A stretch of 64,000 bases of DNA, taken from the NCBI GenBank assembly GCA_910589655.1, contig CAJUTJ010000020.1, positions 1 to 64,000 of the forward strand. The letters are read 5' to 3'. A program made the position numbers and the translations under genes. Under the pieces are notes generated by a model. It had not been told where the DNA came from, did no database searches, and saw only the letters and a list, made by a program, of their open reading frames with translations. This DNA is from an uncultured Acetatifactor sp. GTDB taxonomy: Bacteria; Bacillota; Clostridia; Lachnospirales; Lachnospiraceae. Positions 16,840 to 25,442 of this stretch are shown piece by piece (positions within the stretch are counted from its first letter, which is position 1; every line of letters begins with the position of its first letter).

Positions 16840-17481
16840 TTACCCTAAAATGGCCGTTATTGCAGCAAAAACATCCTGCATATCCGCCGTACCGTCAACT
16901 GTCTTCAATACGCCTTTTCCCGTATAAAACTCTATCAGCGGCTGAGTCTGGTCATGATACACCTTAAGGCGGTTCTGAACCGTTTCGGGTTTATCATCAT
17001 CGCGAAGCACCAGTTCACTTTCACAGCTGTCGCAAATTCCCTCCCGCTTAGGCGGAATATGCTCTATATGATAAGTGGCGCCGCATTTTAAGCAGGCACG
17101 TCTGCCGGACATTCTCTTCACAATATTTTCGTCAGGAACATCCACATTGATTGCGCAATCAATCTTCTCGCCCAACCGGTTCAAAGCCTCGTCCAATACC
17201 TCCGCCTGAGGAATGGTACGGGGGAACCCGTCCAGCACATAGCCCTCCGCGCAGTCCGCCTGTGCCACTCTGTCAAGCAGGATCTTAACGGTCAGCTCGT
17301 CGGGCACCAAAAGTCCCTGATCCATATATTTCTTCGCCTCCATGCCAAGCTCCGTTCCGTTCTTAATATTGGCACGAAATATATCACCTGTAGAAACATG
17401 GGGGATTCCGTACTTTTCAGCGATCATCTTTGCCTGAGTGCCTTTGCCGGCGCCCGGTGCACCTAACATAATAATTTTCAT
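16840..17481 (-). CDS. adk: Adenylate kinase (zinc-binding form)
   Basis: It interconverts ATP + AMP and 2 ADP. The start MKIIMLGAPGAGKGTQ at 17481 has GAGAGG upstream; the open frame to 17532 is not conserved. At 213 residues it has the P-loop, the AMP-site DGFPRTIPQA and a LID with four cysteines (CLKCG and CDSCE) for structural zinc, typical of Gram-positives. It is the first gene after a terminator and a new promoter. Confidence 0.97.
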   Translation of the reverse strand: MKIIMLGAPGAGKGTQAKMIAEKYGIPHVSTGDIFRANIKNGTELGMEAKKYMDQGLLVPDELTVKILLDRVAQADCAEGYVLDGFPRTIPQAEVLDEALNRLGEKIDCAINVDVPDENIVKRMSGRRACLKCGATYHIEHIPPKREGICDSCESELVLRDDDKPETVQNRLKVYHDQTQPLIEFYTGKGVLKTVDGTADMQDVFAAITAILG

Positions 17482-17557
17482 TTTCTGCCTCTCAATCCGC
17501 CAGAGCATACCGCTTTGCATGCCTTGACACAATACCCGTATTTAAAATAACAGTTAT

Positions 17558-17586
17558 ATTGTAACTATTTTATTAAAATTTTTCAA
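17558..17586 (-). promoter_or_regulatory. Sigma-A promoter of adk-map-infA
   Basis: TTGAAA (17581-17586), 17 bp AT-rich spacer, TACAAT (17558-17563). It lies just downstream of the hairpin after secY, so this half of the superoperon can be expressed independently. Confidence 0.75.
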
Positions 17587-17609
17587 CAATTATGTGAAAA
17601 ATAAGTGAA

Positions 17610-17640
17610 AAAGAGAACTACCAAGCCGACAGTTCTCTTT
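17610..17640 (-). terminator. Terminator or attenuator between secY and adk
   Basis: A perfect 10-bp stem (AAAGAGAACT paired with AGTTCTCTTT, 11-nt loop) is followed on the minus strand by a short T run. It lies 52 bp past the secY stop. Confidence 0.7.
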
Positions 17641-17692
17641 TATCTTACTTATTCTCTTATCCGGTATGCCGTTTAGATATAGGAATATCCGG

Positions 17693-19006
17693 TCAGCTCT
17701 CCAAAAAGCCCTTGTAATTACGTACCAACATCTGGGATTCCAGCTGTTTCACCGTCTCCAATACTACAGAGACAATAATAATCAAACTGGTTCCGCCAAA
17801 GGACACGGATGCCTTGAATACACCGCTGAAGATGTAAGGAAGCACCGCAATGATCGTCAAGCCGATAGCGCCGATAAACACTACATAATTGAGCACCTTA
17901 TTCAGGTAATCGCTGGTGGGCTTACCGGGTCTGATACCGGGAATGAAACCGCCCTGTTTCTTCATATTATCTGCAATCATCAGCGGATTAAAGGTAATGG
18001 ATGTGTAGAAATATGCAAAAAGCACAATCAATACAATATACACCAATAATCCCACGGTATACTTCAGCTGGCTGGGATTGCACCAATAACCGGAGTTCAT
18101 ATATTTCAGGATTTCACTCCATATGCCTGTCCCTTTGTAGCCTGCAAAAGAAGATATCATAATAGGCAGCTGGAGCAAGGATTGTGCAAAAATAACCGGA
18201 ATAACTCCGGAAGTATTTACCTTCAACGGAATACTGGAAGTATTGCCTCCCACCATTTTCCTGCCCTGCACCTTATTTGCATATTGCACGGGAATCTTAC
18301 GCACGCCGTCATTTAAAATAATGACCAGCACTACCATTGCAACAATAATTGCGAATATAATCGCTGCCGCTAAAATAGCCGTGGCAGGAGCTTTTCCGAA
18401 TACGAACTGCTCAAACAGATTACTCAGATCCTCCGGAAGTCTGGATATGATATTGATAACCAACACGATGGAGATACCGTTTCCGATACCCTTCTCCGTG
18501 ATTCTCTCTCCGATCCACATCAGGAACGCACTGCCGGCGGTAAGGGTTACAATGGCCGTAATCACATTCAATGCATTAAACTCTGTCAAATATCCCTGTC
18601 TGCCGAATCCGATAGCCATGGCGGTAGACTGAATCAGCGCCAGCGCTATGGTCACATATCTTGTAATCGCCACGATCTTCTTTCTTCCGTCCTCACCGTC
18701 ACGCTGCATTTCTTCCAGCTTAGGAATCGCAATCGTAAGCAGCTGGATAATAATGGAGGAAGTGATATAAGGACTAATATTCAATGCCAAAATGGACATG
18801 TTTAAGAAAGAACCGCCTGTAATCGCATCAAAAAAACTGAACGCACCATCGGACTGAGCAGCAAACCAGCTTTTAAAATATTCGCCGTTTACCCCCGGCA
18901 CAGGCAGCTGTGACCCGATACGGATCACAACCAACATGGCGAAGGTAAATAATATCTTATCTCTAATCTCTTTTATTTTGAATGCGTTTTTCAGTGTTGT
19001 AAGCAT
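17693..19006 (-). CDS. secY: Preprotein translocase subunit SecY
   Basis: SecY is the ten-helix channel of the Sec translocon. The 437-residue product begins with the amphipathic stretch MLTTLKNAFKIKEIRDKILF and has IGSQLPVPGVN and the GTSLIIIVSVVLETVKQLES end region. Its start overlaps the rplO stop by 1 bp. It is the last gene before the terminator. Confidence 0.98.
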   Translation of the reverse strand: MLTTLKNAFKIKEIRDKILFTFAMLVVIRIGSQLPVPGVNGEYFKSWFAAQSDGAFSFFDAITGGSFLNMSILALNISPYITSSIIIQLLTIAIPKLEEMQRDGEDGRKKIVAITRYVTIALALIQSTAMAIGFGRQGYLTEFNALNVITAIVTLTAGSAFLMWIGERITEKGIGNGISIVLVINIISRLPEDLSNLFEQFVFGKAPATAILAAAIIFAIIVAMVVLVIILNDGVRKIPVQYANKVQGRKMVGGNTSSIPLKVNTSGVIPVIFAQSLLQLPIMISSFAGYKGTGIWSEILKYMNSGYWCNPSQLKYTVGLLVYIVLIVLFAYFYTSITFNPLMIADNMKKQGGFIPGIRPGKPTSDYLNKVLNYVVFIGAIGLTIIAVLPYIFSGVFKASVSFGGTSLIIIVSVVLETVKQLESQMLVRNYKGFLES

Positions 19007-19452
19007 TACATCACCTCTGCTGTTCCACCAAGCGCCTCAATCTTTTCTTTCGCGGATGCACTGTAAGCATTCACTTTGACGTTGAGCTTTTTGGTAAGTT
19101 CTCCGTTTCCGAGTACCTTTACACCGTCTCTGGGATTCTTAATGATACCAGCTTCGATCAATGCTTCAACATCCACTGTTGCACCGTCTTCAAAACGCTC
19201 TAACTCGCTAATATTGAAGGCTACGATATCCTTTGTATTCCTGTTGGTGAAACCTCTCTTAGGAAGACGTCTGTAAAGAGGCATCTGTCCACCTTCAAAA
19301 CCGATTCTGGGCGCTCCGGAACGGGCTTTCTGACCTTTATGACCCTTACCTGCGGTCTTTCCGTTTCCTGAACCGTGTCCGCGGCCTCTTCTAAAATCAT
19401 TGTGCTTAGAACCTTTTGCGGGTCTTAAATTGGATAATTCCATTTCTAACAC
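19006..19452 (-). CDS. rplO: 50S ribosomal protein L15
   Basis: L15 is a late-assembly 50S protein. At 148 residues, it has the glycine/basic-rich N-terminal arm (NDFRRGRGHGSGNGKTAGKG) and the GFEGGQMPLYRRLPKRGF signature. It lies in standard spc order between rpmD and secY. Confidence 0.98.
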   Translation of the reverse strand: MLEMELSNLRPAKGSKHNDFRRGRGHGSGNGKTAGKGHKGQKARSGAPRIGFEGGQMPLYRRLPKRGFTNRNTKDIVAFNISELERFEDGATVDVEALIEAGIIKNPRDGVKVLGNGELTKKLNVKVNAYSASAKEKIEALGGTAEVM

Positions 19453-19463
19453 CTCCTTCTCCC

Positions 19464-19658
19464 TTAAACTTCTTCTATTTCTTCAACTTTCAACAAATGA
19501 CCCACCTGACGAATCTGTCCTCTTGTTGCAGCATTGTCAGGAAGTATTATGGACTTACCGATTTTACGAAGCCCCATAGATTGAACGGTTGCTCTATTCT
19601 TCGGCACTGCACCGATGGTGGACTTAACCAAAGTAATCTTTAACTTCTTGTCTGCCAT
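19464..19658 (-). CDS. rpmD: 50S ribosomal protein L30
   Basis: A 64-residue L30; the start MADKKLKITLVKSTIGAVP at 19658 is preceded by AAAGGAG, so the longer frame to 19697 is rejected. The motif TVQSMGLRKIGKS is typical. It lies between rpsE and rplO. Confidence 0.97.
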   Translation of the reverse strand: MADKKLKITLVKSTIGAVPKNRATVQSMGLRKIGKSIILPDNAATRGQIRQVGHLLKVEEIEEV

Positions 19659-19706
19659 TGTTGTTCTCCTTTCTATAACTGGGCATTCAAACACCAAGAT
19701 GCCCTA

Positions 19707-20216
19707 TTAGGCCAAAATTTCTTCAACGGACTTGCCGCGGCTCTTAGCCACCTCTTCAGGAGACTTCAGCTGGCTTAAACCGGTGATTGTTGCAAGAACA
19801 ACATTCTGCTTATTATTGGAGCCAAGAGATTTGGTACGAATATTCTTAATACCTGCAAGCTCACATACCACACGGGCAGGACCTCCTGCAATAATACCTG
19901 TACCTTCGGGAGCCTTCTTCAGCAATACGTTAGCAGAACCATACTTTCCGATAAAGTCATGGGAAATGGAATTATTATCATCCATAGCGATATGGACAAT
20001 GTGCTTCATCGCATCTTCCTTGCCCTTGCGGATTGCCTCAGGAATTTCTACGGCTTTGCCAAGGCCGGCGCCTACATGACCGTTTCCGTCACCTACAACT
20101 ACCAGTGCCGTAAAACGCATATTACGTCCGCCCTTTACGGTCTTGGTTACACGCTTGATAGTAACGACTTTATCGGTTAACTCCAGCTGGCTTGCATCTA
20201 TGATTGTGTGTTTCAT
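19707..20216 (-). CDS. rpsE: 30S ribosomal protein S5
   Basis: S5 influences decoding accuracy and mRNA entry. At 169 residues, it has the N-terminal dsRBD-like part (VVTIKRVTKTVKGGRNMRFT) and the loop VGDGNGHVGAGLGKA. The conserved AGIKNIRTKSLGSNN region follows. Confidence 0.98.
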   Translation of the reverse strand: MKHTIIDASQLELTDKVVTIKRVTKTVKGGRNMRFTALVVVGDGNGHVGAGLGKAVEIPEAIRKGKEDAMKHIVHIAMDDNNSISHDFIGKYGSANVLLKKAPEGTGIIAGGPARVVCELAGIKNIRTKSLGSNNKQNVVLATITGLSQLKSPEEVAKSRGKSVEEILA

Positions 20217-20236
20217 GGTGTATTCCTCTTCCTTTC

Positions 20237-20605
20237 CTAGAATTTCAGGCCAGCTTCTCTTGCTGCCTCAGCTAATGCTGCTACTTTGCCCTGATATATA
20301 AAGCCGCCTCTGTCATAAACAACTTCCTTGATGCCCTTCTCCAAAGCACGCTTTGCAATAACGGTACCCAAGTATGCTGCTGCCTCAACATTATTGGTCT
20401 TCTCCAGCTCGCCCTTGATTTCTTTTTCAACAGTGGAAGCGGATACTAATGTATTCCCAACAGTATCATCGATAATTTGAGCATACATATGATTGTTGCT
20501 TCTGAATACCGCCAGACGAGGTCTCTCGGCAGTACCGCTGAAGCGGTTACGAATTCTCATGTGCTTTTTCGCACGAACTTCTTTTCTTGATTCTTTGCTA
20601 ACCAT
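20237..20605 (-). CDS. rplR: 50S ribosomal protein L18
   Basis: L18 binds 5S rRNA. The second ATG (20605) is preferred because AAGGAGAG is better spaced; the ORF opens two codons earlier at 20611. It has about 122 residues with RLAVFRSNNHMYAQIIDD and the C-terminal REAGLKF. Confidence 0.97.
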   Translation of the reverse strand: MVSKESRKEVRAKKHMRIRNRFSGTAERPRLAVFRSNNHMYAQIIDDTVGNTLVSASTVEKEIKGELEKTNNVEAAAYLGTVIAKRALEKGIKEVVYDRGGFIYQGKVAALAEAAREAGLKF

Positions 20606-20625
20606 CTTCATACTCTCCTTATCTG

Positions 20626-21168
20626 TTATTTCTTACCGGTCTTACCAACTTTACGTCTGATCGTCTCATCGGCATACTTGATACCCTTGCCCTTGTAAGG
20701 CTCAGGTCTTCTCTTGTCTCTGATTTCAGCTGCGTATTGGCCAACTTTTTCTTTGTCGATGCCCTTAATGATGATTACGTTCTGCCCTTCGACAACGGCT
20801 TCGACACCCTCGGGATCTTCCATCTCAACGGGATGGGAATAGCCCAGATTCAATGTCAGCTTCTTGCCGCTCTTAGCCGCTCTGTAACCCACGCCGTTTA
20901 CCTCCAGCTTCTTCTCGAAGCCGTCGGTGACACCTACCACCATATTATGGATGAGAGTTCTGGTCAGACCGTGAAGTGATTTCATCTTCTTCAAATCATT
21001 GGGTCTGGAAACCAGCACTGCTGCGCCCTCTACTTTAATTTCCATTTCAGCGGGTAATACTCTCTCCAGAGTACCCTTGGGACCTTTCACGGTCACTTTA
21101 TTATTTTCTGCAACCTCCACAGTGACGCCTGCAGGAATCGCGATTGGCATTCTACCTATACGTGACAT
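20626..21168 (-). CDS. rplF: 50S ribosomal protein L6
   Basis: L6 lies near the factor-binding site and the sarcin-ricin loop. At 180 residues, it has two related domains: MSRIGRMPIAIPAGV at the start and the signature PEPYKGKGIKYADE near the end. Confidence 0.98.
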   Translation of the reverse strand: MSRIGRMPIAIPAGVTVEVAENNKVTVKGPKGTLERVLPAEMEIKVEGAAVLVSRPNDLKKMKSLHGLTRTLIHNMVVGVTDGFEKKLEVNGVGYRAAKSGKKLTLNLGYSHPVEMEDPEGVEAVVEGQNVIIIKGIDKEKVGQYAAEIRDKRRPEPYKGKGIKYADETIRRKVGKTGKK

Positions 21169-21223
21169 GCCCGTACCTCCTAATTATAATATAAAATACA
21201 TTGTTGCTCTAAATTCTCGTTAT

Positions 21224-21256
21224 CCGCAGAGTTCCGGTTCCGTCCGGAGACTGCGG
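21224..21256 (-). other. Hairpin in the rpsH-rplF gap
   Basis: CCGCAG (21224-21229) pairs with CTGCGG (21251-21256), and an inner TCCGG pairs with CCGGA. It lies in a 134-bp gap that is usually very short in spc operons. The loop side includes GTTCCGGTTCCG, resembling the family C hexamers. It may be an RNA processing or regulatory element, or repeat debris. Confidence 0.4.
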
Positions 21257-21302
21257 CAAATACCGTTTCAAAACAATCTGCTGCGCAACGGTTACGCTGC
21301 TT

Positions 21303-21704
21303 TTACCATACGAACGCCAATACTTCGCCGCCTACATTGAGCTCTCTCGCCTTCTTGTCGGTGATAACGCCCTGATTGGTTGAAATGATAGCGATGCCTA
21401 AACCGCCAAGCACCTTGGGCAGTTCATCCCTGCCGGCATACACACGAAGTCCCGGCTTGGAAATTCTCTTGATTCCGGAGATAATCTTCTCATTCTTGTC
21501 TGCGCCGTACTTTAAGGTAATGTGAATATTCTTGAAGCTGCCTTCTTCAATGATATCGTATTTCTTAATATAACCCTCGTCTAAAAGGATGCTTGCGATA
21601 GCCAGCTTCATTTTGGAAGCAGGTATATCAACCGTATCGTGTTTTGCAGTATTCGCGTTACGGATTCTTGTAAGCATATCTGCAATAGGATCACTCATTG
21701 TCAT
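21303..21704 (-). CDS. rpsH: 30S ribosomal protein S8
   Basis: S8 is a primary 16S binder. At 133 residues, it starts MTMSDPIADMLTRIRNAN and has the C-terminal ISTNQGVITDKKARELNVGG signature. It lies between rpsZ and rplF. Confidence 0.98.
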   Translation of the reverse strand: MTMSDPIADMLTRIRNANTAKHDTVDIPASKMKLAIASILLDEGYIKKYDIIEEGSFKNIHITLKYGADKNEKIISGIKRISKPGLRVYAGRDELPKVLGGLGIAIISTNQGVITDKKARELNVGGEVLAFVW

Positions 21705-21720
21705 TATTATTTCCTCCTTC

Positions 21721-21906
21721 CTACCAGCTTGCTTTCTTTACGCCGGGAATCTGGCCCTTGTATGCCAGTTCACGGAAGCAAACTCTACAAACTCCGTACT
21801 TCTTCAAAACTGCGTGGGGACGGCCACATATCTTACAACGTGTGTATGCCTGAGTCGAGAACTTAGGCTTACGCTGCTGTTTAATCTTCATTGATGTCTT
21901 AGCCAT
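21721..21906 (-). CDS. rpsZ: 30S ribosomal protein S14 type Z
   Basis: The 61-residue zinc-binding form of S14 with paired cysteines (CKICG and CRVCF) and the KGQIPGVKKASW end. It is the usual Gram-positive form at this place in the spc operon. Confidence 0.97.
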   Translation of the reverse strand: MAKTSMKIKQQRKPKFSTQAYTRCKICGRPHAVLKKYGVCRVCFRELAYKGQIPGVKKASW

Positions 21907-21920
21907 GAGAATTTACCTCC

Positions 21921-22466
21921 TTATTGCTGCTTTGCGAAAGGCATATTGAACAGAGTCAACAGCTCGCGTGCTTCTTCATCGGTGTTAGCAGTGGTTACAA
22001 AAATAACATCCATACCTCTGGTCTTATCAATCTTGTCGTATTCAATCTCAGGGAAGATAAACTGCTCTTTGATACCGAGAGCATAATTGCCTCTTCCGTC
22101 AAACGCATCGGGATTGACACCTCTGAAGTCACGTACACGGGGCAATGCCAAATTCACAAGACGATCAAGGAACTCATACATTTTCTCACCGCGGAGAGTA
22201 GTCTTACAACCGATAGGCATACCCTCACGAATTTTAAAGTTTGCTATGGACTTCTTCGCTTTCGTGAGAACTGCCTTTTGACCGGTAATGATTTCCATAT
22301 CGGAAACGGCATTTTCCAGAACCTTAGCATTCTCTTTCGCTTCACCAACACCCATGTTGACAACGATTTTATCAAGTTTGGGAACCTGCATTTTGTTCTT
22401 ATATCCAAACTTCTTCATCATAGCATCTACGACTTCATTGTAATAAAATTCTTTTAATCTTGCCAC
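21921..22466 (-). CDS. rplE: 50S ribosomal protein L5
   Basis: L5 binds 5S rRNA and contacts P-site tRNA. At 181 residues, it has KIVVNMGVGEAKENAK, IREGMPIGCKTTLRG and the RDFRGVNPDAFDGRGNY signature. It lies between rplX and rpsZ. Confidence 0.98.
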   Translation of the reverse strand: MARLKEFYYNEVVDAMMKKFGYKNKMQVPKLDKIVVNMGVGEAKENAKVLENAVSDMEIITGQKAVLTKAKKSIANFKIREGMPIGCKTTLRGEKMYEFLDRLVNLALPRVRDFRGVNPDAFDGRGNYALGIKEQFIFPEIEYDKIDKTRGMDVIFVTTANTDEEARELLTLFNMPFAKQQ

Positions 22467-22489
22467 TTTTCGTTCCTCCTTCCTATTGA

Positions 22490-22801
22490 TTAATCAATCA
22501 CTTCGCCGGTCGCCTTAGCAAAACGAACCTTCTTGTCTCCGTTCATCTTAAAGCCGACTCTGGTAGCCTTGCCCTTGAAGACAAGCATTACGTTGGAGAT
22601 ATCAATAGGAGCTTCCTTCCGAACGATACCACCGTTAGGGTTTGCTTGGGAGGGCTTAGCATGCTTTGTAATCATATTTACGCCTTCCACCAAAACCTTA
22701 CCCTTCTTGGCATCTACAGAAATAACTTTTCCTTCTGTATTACGATCCTTGCCGGTGATAACCTTAACGGTATCACCCTTTTTAATTTTCATTGTAGCCA
22801 T
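22490..22801 (-). CDS. rplX: 50S ribosomal protein L24
   Basis: L24 initiates 50S assembly. The 103-residue protein has the N-terminal KOW motif KKGDTVKVITGKDRNTEGKV. It lies between rplN and rplE. Confidence 0.97.
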   Translation of the reverse strand: MATMKIKKGDTVKVITGKDRNTEGKVISVDAKKGKVLVEGVNMITKHAKPSQANPNGGIVRKEAPIDISNVMLVFKGKATRVGFKMNGDKKVRFAKATGEVID

Positions 22802-22812
22802 ATAGCGCCTCC

Positions 22813-23181
22813 TTATAACACTTCGGGAGCCAGAGATACAATCTTCATGAACTGCTTTTCACGAAGCTCTCTTGCTACCGGCCCAAAAATACGGGTTCCT
22901 CTGGGTGTCTTGTCTTCTTTGATGATTACTGCAGCATTCTCATCGAATTTGATGTAGGAACCATCCTTACGGCGAGCGCCCTTTACAGTGCGGACAACTA
23001 CAGCCTTGACAACATCACCCTTTTTTACAACTCCGCCGGGTGTTGCATCTTTAACGGAAGCAACAATCACATCACCAATGTGCGCATATCTTCTTGTAGA
23101 GCCGCCCATAACTCTGATGCAGAGTAACTCTTTTGCACCGGTGTTATCAGCAACTTTCAATCTTGTTTCCTGCTGAATCAT
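22813..23181 (-). CDS. rplN: 50S ribosomal protein L14
   Basis: L14 forms bridge B8 and is the docking site of RsfS. At 122 residues, it starts MIQQETRLKVADNTGAKELL and has the basic signature around GARRKDGSYIKFDENAAVII. Standard order. Confidence 0.98.
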   Translation of the reverse strand: MIQQETRLKVADNTGAKELLCIRVMGGSTRRYAHIGDVIVASVKDATPGGVVKKGDVVKAVVVRTVKGARRKDGSYIKFDENAAVIIKEDKTPRGTRIFGPVARELREKQFMKIVSLAPEVL

Positions 23182-23213
23182 GATCTTCCTCCTTCACCGC
23201 AATTACGGCTAAA

Positions 23214-23468
23214 TTACTTCACTTTCTCTACGATCTCAACAAGTCTCCATCTCTTGTCCTTGGACAGAGGTCTTGTCTCCATAACCTTTACGGTATCACC
23301 GATGTTGCACTCGTTATTCTCGTCGTGAGCCTTCAACTTATATGTGCTCTTAACAACCTTCTTATAAAGAGGATGCTTTACGTGTTCTTCGATAGCCACA
23401 ACGATTGTTTTATCCATCTTATTGCTGACAACCTTGCCAGTACGTGTTTTTCTCAAATTTCTTTCCAC
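23214..23468 (-). CDS. rpsQ: 30S ribosomal protein S17
   Basis: S17 is a primary 16S binder with an OB fold. GTG at 23468 is chosen because AAAGGAG lies 7 nt upstream; this gives 84 residues beginning with the conserved ERNLRKTRTGKVVSNKMDKT. The longer frame to 23492 carries the Shine-Dalgarno inside it. Confidence 0.96.
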   Translation of the reverse strand: MERNLRKTRTGKVVSNKMDKTIVVAIEEHVKHPLYKKVVKSTYKLKAHDENNECNIGDTVKVMETRPLSKDKRWRLVEIVEKVK

Positions 23469-23497
23469 GATTGATCTCCTTTCCTCGCTCACAGTGA

Positions 23498-23701
23498 TTA
23501 AGCTCTTGCTTTCTCAGTGATGACTGTCTGAATACGTGCAATGTTCTTTCTCACGTCCTTGATTCTTGCAGTATTATCCAGCTGATTGGTTGCGTTCTGG
23601 AATCTCAAATTGAAAAGTTCTTTCTTTGCAGCAACAAGCTCCTCATTCAATTGCGCAACGGACTTGCCTCTTAATTCTTCTACAAACTTACTAGATTTCA
23701 T
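23498..23701 (-). CDS. rpmC: 50S ribosomal protein L29
   Basis: L29 sits at the exit tunnel near the trigger-factor site. The 67-residue helical protein has KELFNLRFQNATNQLDNTAR, the family signature. Its start overlaps the rplP stop. Confidence 0.97.
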   Translation of the reverse strand: MKSSKFVEELRGKSVAQLNEELVAAKKELFNLRFQNATNQLDNTARIKDVRKNIARIQTVITEKARA

Positions 23702-24129
23702 TATTCTACACCGCCTTCCAAATCTGCCTTAGAAACGATTTTACACTTGCAGGGAAGCTTATGCATAGCCAGACGCAGCGCCTCCTTTGCTGACTCTTCG
23801 GGAACACCGGCAATCTCAAACATAATACGACCGGGCTTTACAACCGCTACCCAGTACTCCAAAGTACCTTTTCCGGAACCCATACGAGTTTCAGCGGGCT
23901 TAGCTGTCACAGGCTTATCGGGGAAAATCTTGATCCAAACTTTACCTGTACGTTTCGTATAACGGGTAAGTGCAATACGTGCTGCTTCAATCTGATTAGA
24001 CTTGATCCAGCAAGGTTCGACAGCAACAAGACCATATTCACCGAAGGTAAGAGTGTTACCTCTCGTTGCCTTACCTCTCATGGTGCCACGGAACTGTTTA
24101 CGACGTTTTACTCTTTTCGGCATTAACAT
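23701..24129 (-). CDS. rplP: 50S ribosomal protein L16
   Basis: L16 helps position tRNA in the A site. The 142-residue product starts with the typical MLMPKRVKRRKQFRGTMRGK and has RMGSGKGTLEYWVAVVKPGR. It overlaps rpmC by 1 bp and follows rpsC by 2 bp, with a Shine-Dalgarno-like GGGAG inside the rpsC end. Confidence 0.98.
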   Translation of the reverse strand: MLMPKRVKRRKQFRGTMRGKATRGNTLTFGEYGLVAVEPCWIKSNQIEAARIALTRYTKRTGKVWIKIFPDKPVTAKPAETRMGSGKGTLEYWVAVVKPGRIMFEIAGVPEESAKEALRLAMHKLPCKCKIVSKADLEGGVE

Positions 24130-24131
24130 GA

Positions 24132-24791
24132 TTATTTATCGCTCCCTTCCATTTGATTTTCCTTTGTAGGAAGTATCTCGCCCTTGTAGATCCAGACTTT
24201 CACACCTACTTTACCGTAAGTGGTGTCAGCCTCCGCAAAACCATAGTCAATATCTGCTCTCAGAGTCTGAAGAGGAATGGTACCCTCGCTGTAGAATTCT
24301 GTACGAGCCATATCGGCACCGCCCAAACGGCCTGCACAACAGGTCTTGATACCAAGTGCGCCTGCCTTCATGGTTCTGCCCATGCAGGACTTCATTGCAC
24401 GTCTAAAGGATACACGGTTCTCAAGCTGCAATGCGATGTTCTCCGCAACCAGCTGGGCATCCTTATCCGGCTTCTTAATTTCTTTGATGTCAACCAGAAT
24501 CTTCTTATCGGTCAGCTTTGCAAGCTCTGCCTTGGTAACTTCGATCTCTGCTCCGCCCTTGCCGATAATTACTCCGGGCTTTGCGGTGTGGATGATGACT
24601 CTGACTCTGTCAGATGCTCTCTCAATCTCAATCTTAGCCACACCTGCGCTGTATAACTTCTTTTTCAGGTACTTTCTGATTTCATAGTCTTCTATTAAAT
24701 ACTCGGAAAACTCGCCATCAGCGTACCATTTGGAATCCCAATCTTTAATAACACCGACTCTAAGGCCGTGAGGATTAACTTTCTGTCCCAT
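24132..24791 (-). CDS. rpsC: 30S ribosomal protein S3
   Basis: S3 forms part of the mRNA entry helicase region. At 219 residues, it starts MGQKVNPHGLRVGVIKDWDS, has the KH-domain GKGGAEIEVTKAELAK block and the C-terminal signature around DIDYGFAEADTTYGKVGVKV. Confidence 0.98.
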   Translation of the reverse strand: MGQKVNPHGLRVGVIKDWDSKWYADGEFSEYLIEDYEIRKYLKKKLYSAGVAKIEIERASDRVRVIIHTAKPGVIIGKGGAEIEVTKAELAKLTDKKILVDIKEIKKPDKDAQLVAENIALQLENRVSFRRAMKSCMGRTMKAGALGIKTCCAGRLGGADMARTEFYSEGTIPLQTLRADIDYGFAEADTTYGKVGVKVWIYKGEILPTKENQMEGSDK

Positions 24792-24808
24792 TTTGTTTGC
24801 TCCTTTCC

Positions 24809-25198
24809 CTACTTCATCTCATCAAGCACAACAGTGATATGGCTCATTCTCTTTTCGATCCTGTAAGCTCTGCCCTGCGCTCTGGGCTGAACGCGCTTCA
24901 TGGTAGGCCCCTTATTCGCGTAGCACTCTGCCACATACAGGTTTTCTCTATTCATACCCTTGTTGTTCTCGGCATTTGCGATAGCTGACTCAAGCAGCTT
25001 CTTGATAAGACCGGAAGCGTATCTGGGGTTGAACTCCAAAATACCAAGTGCAGTCTGTATATCCTTGCCTCTGATCGCATCTAATACGAAACACGCCTTC
25101 TGTACGGACACTCTAGCATAAGACAGCTTTGCTGAAGGTCTGGGATCTTTCCGGGCGTTTCTTTCTCTCTTAATTTGACTTCTATGTCCTTTAGCCAT
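24809..25198 (-). CDS. rplV: 50S ribosomal protein L22
   Basis: L22 lines the exit tunnel with its beta-hairpin. At 129 residues, it has RVSVQKACFVLDAIRGKD and the signature GPTMKRVQPRAQGRAYRIEK. GGAGGATTT precedes the ATG. Unlike the usual arrangement, rpsS is 244 bp upstream because of an inserted repeat. Confidence 0.97.
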   Translation of the reverse strand: MAKGHRSQIKRERNARKDPRPSAKLSYARVSVQKACFVLDAIRGKDIQTALGILEFNPRYASGLIKKLLESAIANAENNKGMNRENLYVAECYANKGPTMKRVQPRAQGRAYRIEKRMSHITVVLDEMK

Positions 25199-25310
25199 AG
25201 ATATAAATCCTCCTTTTCAGAATAACGGCAACGCATCTGCTACAAGCCTGCGGCCTGCAGACAGACAGCCGCAATGCCCTCCCGGGCAATTGTGCGTTGT
25301 AAATTCGCCT
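25199..25310 (-). other. Structured spacer upstream of rplV
   Basis: About 110 bp between the family A copy A4 and rplV can fold into nested inverted repeats: an outer AACGCA/TGCGTT pair, inner TGCC/GGCA and CGGC/GCCG. No coding potential is evident; the ORF spanning 25191-25442 is made of repeat sequence. Confidence 0.4.
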
Positions 25311-25440
25311 GTTCCTTTCACATCCGTGCCGCCGCAGAGTATTTTCACGCTTCTTTCCGCGCGGCCACCCCAAGCCGTTATGCCGGAACCGCTGTTTTAC
25401 GGTTTCCGTGCATAAACTCTTTCGCGGAGTGAGCGGCAAC
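25311..25440 (-). mobile_element. Family A MITE-like repeat, copy A4, inside the S10 operon
   Basis: Read on the minus strand, it begins GTTGCCGCTCACTCCGC, contains the GAAACCGTAAAACAGCGGTT hairpin and the end block CGGCGGCACGGATGTGAAAG, and finishes GGAAC. The terminal repeats have drifted and no exact target duplication remains, so it is an older insertion. Its edge lies 2 bp from the rpsS stop codon, between rpsS and rplV. Confidence 0.75.
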
Positions 25441-25442
25441 AA

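Noticed and set aside
25191..25442. 83-codon open frame between rpsS and rplV
   Set aside because: It consists of the family A copy and adjacent spacer; it is arginine-rich, without a family or sensible start.
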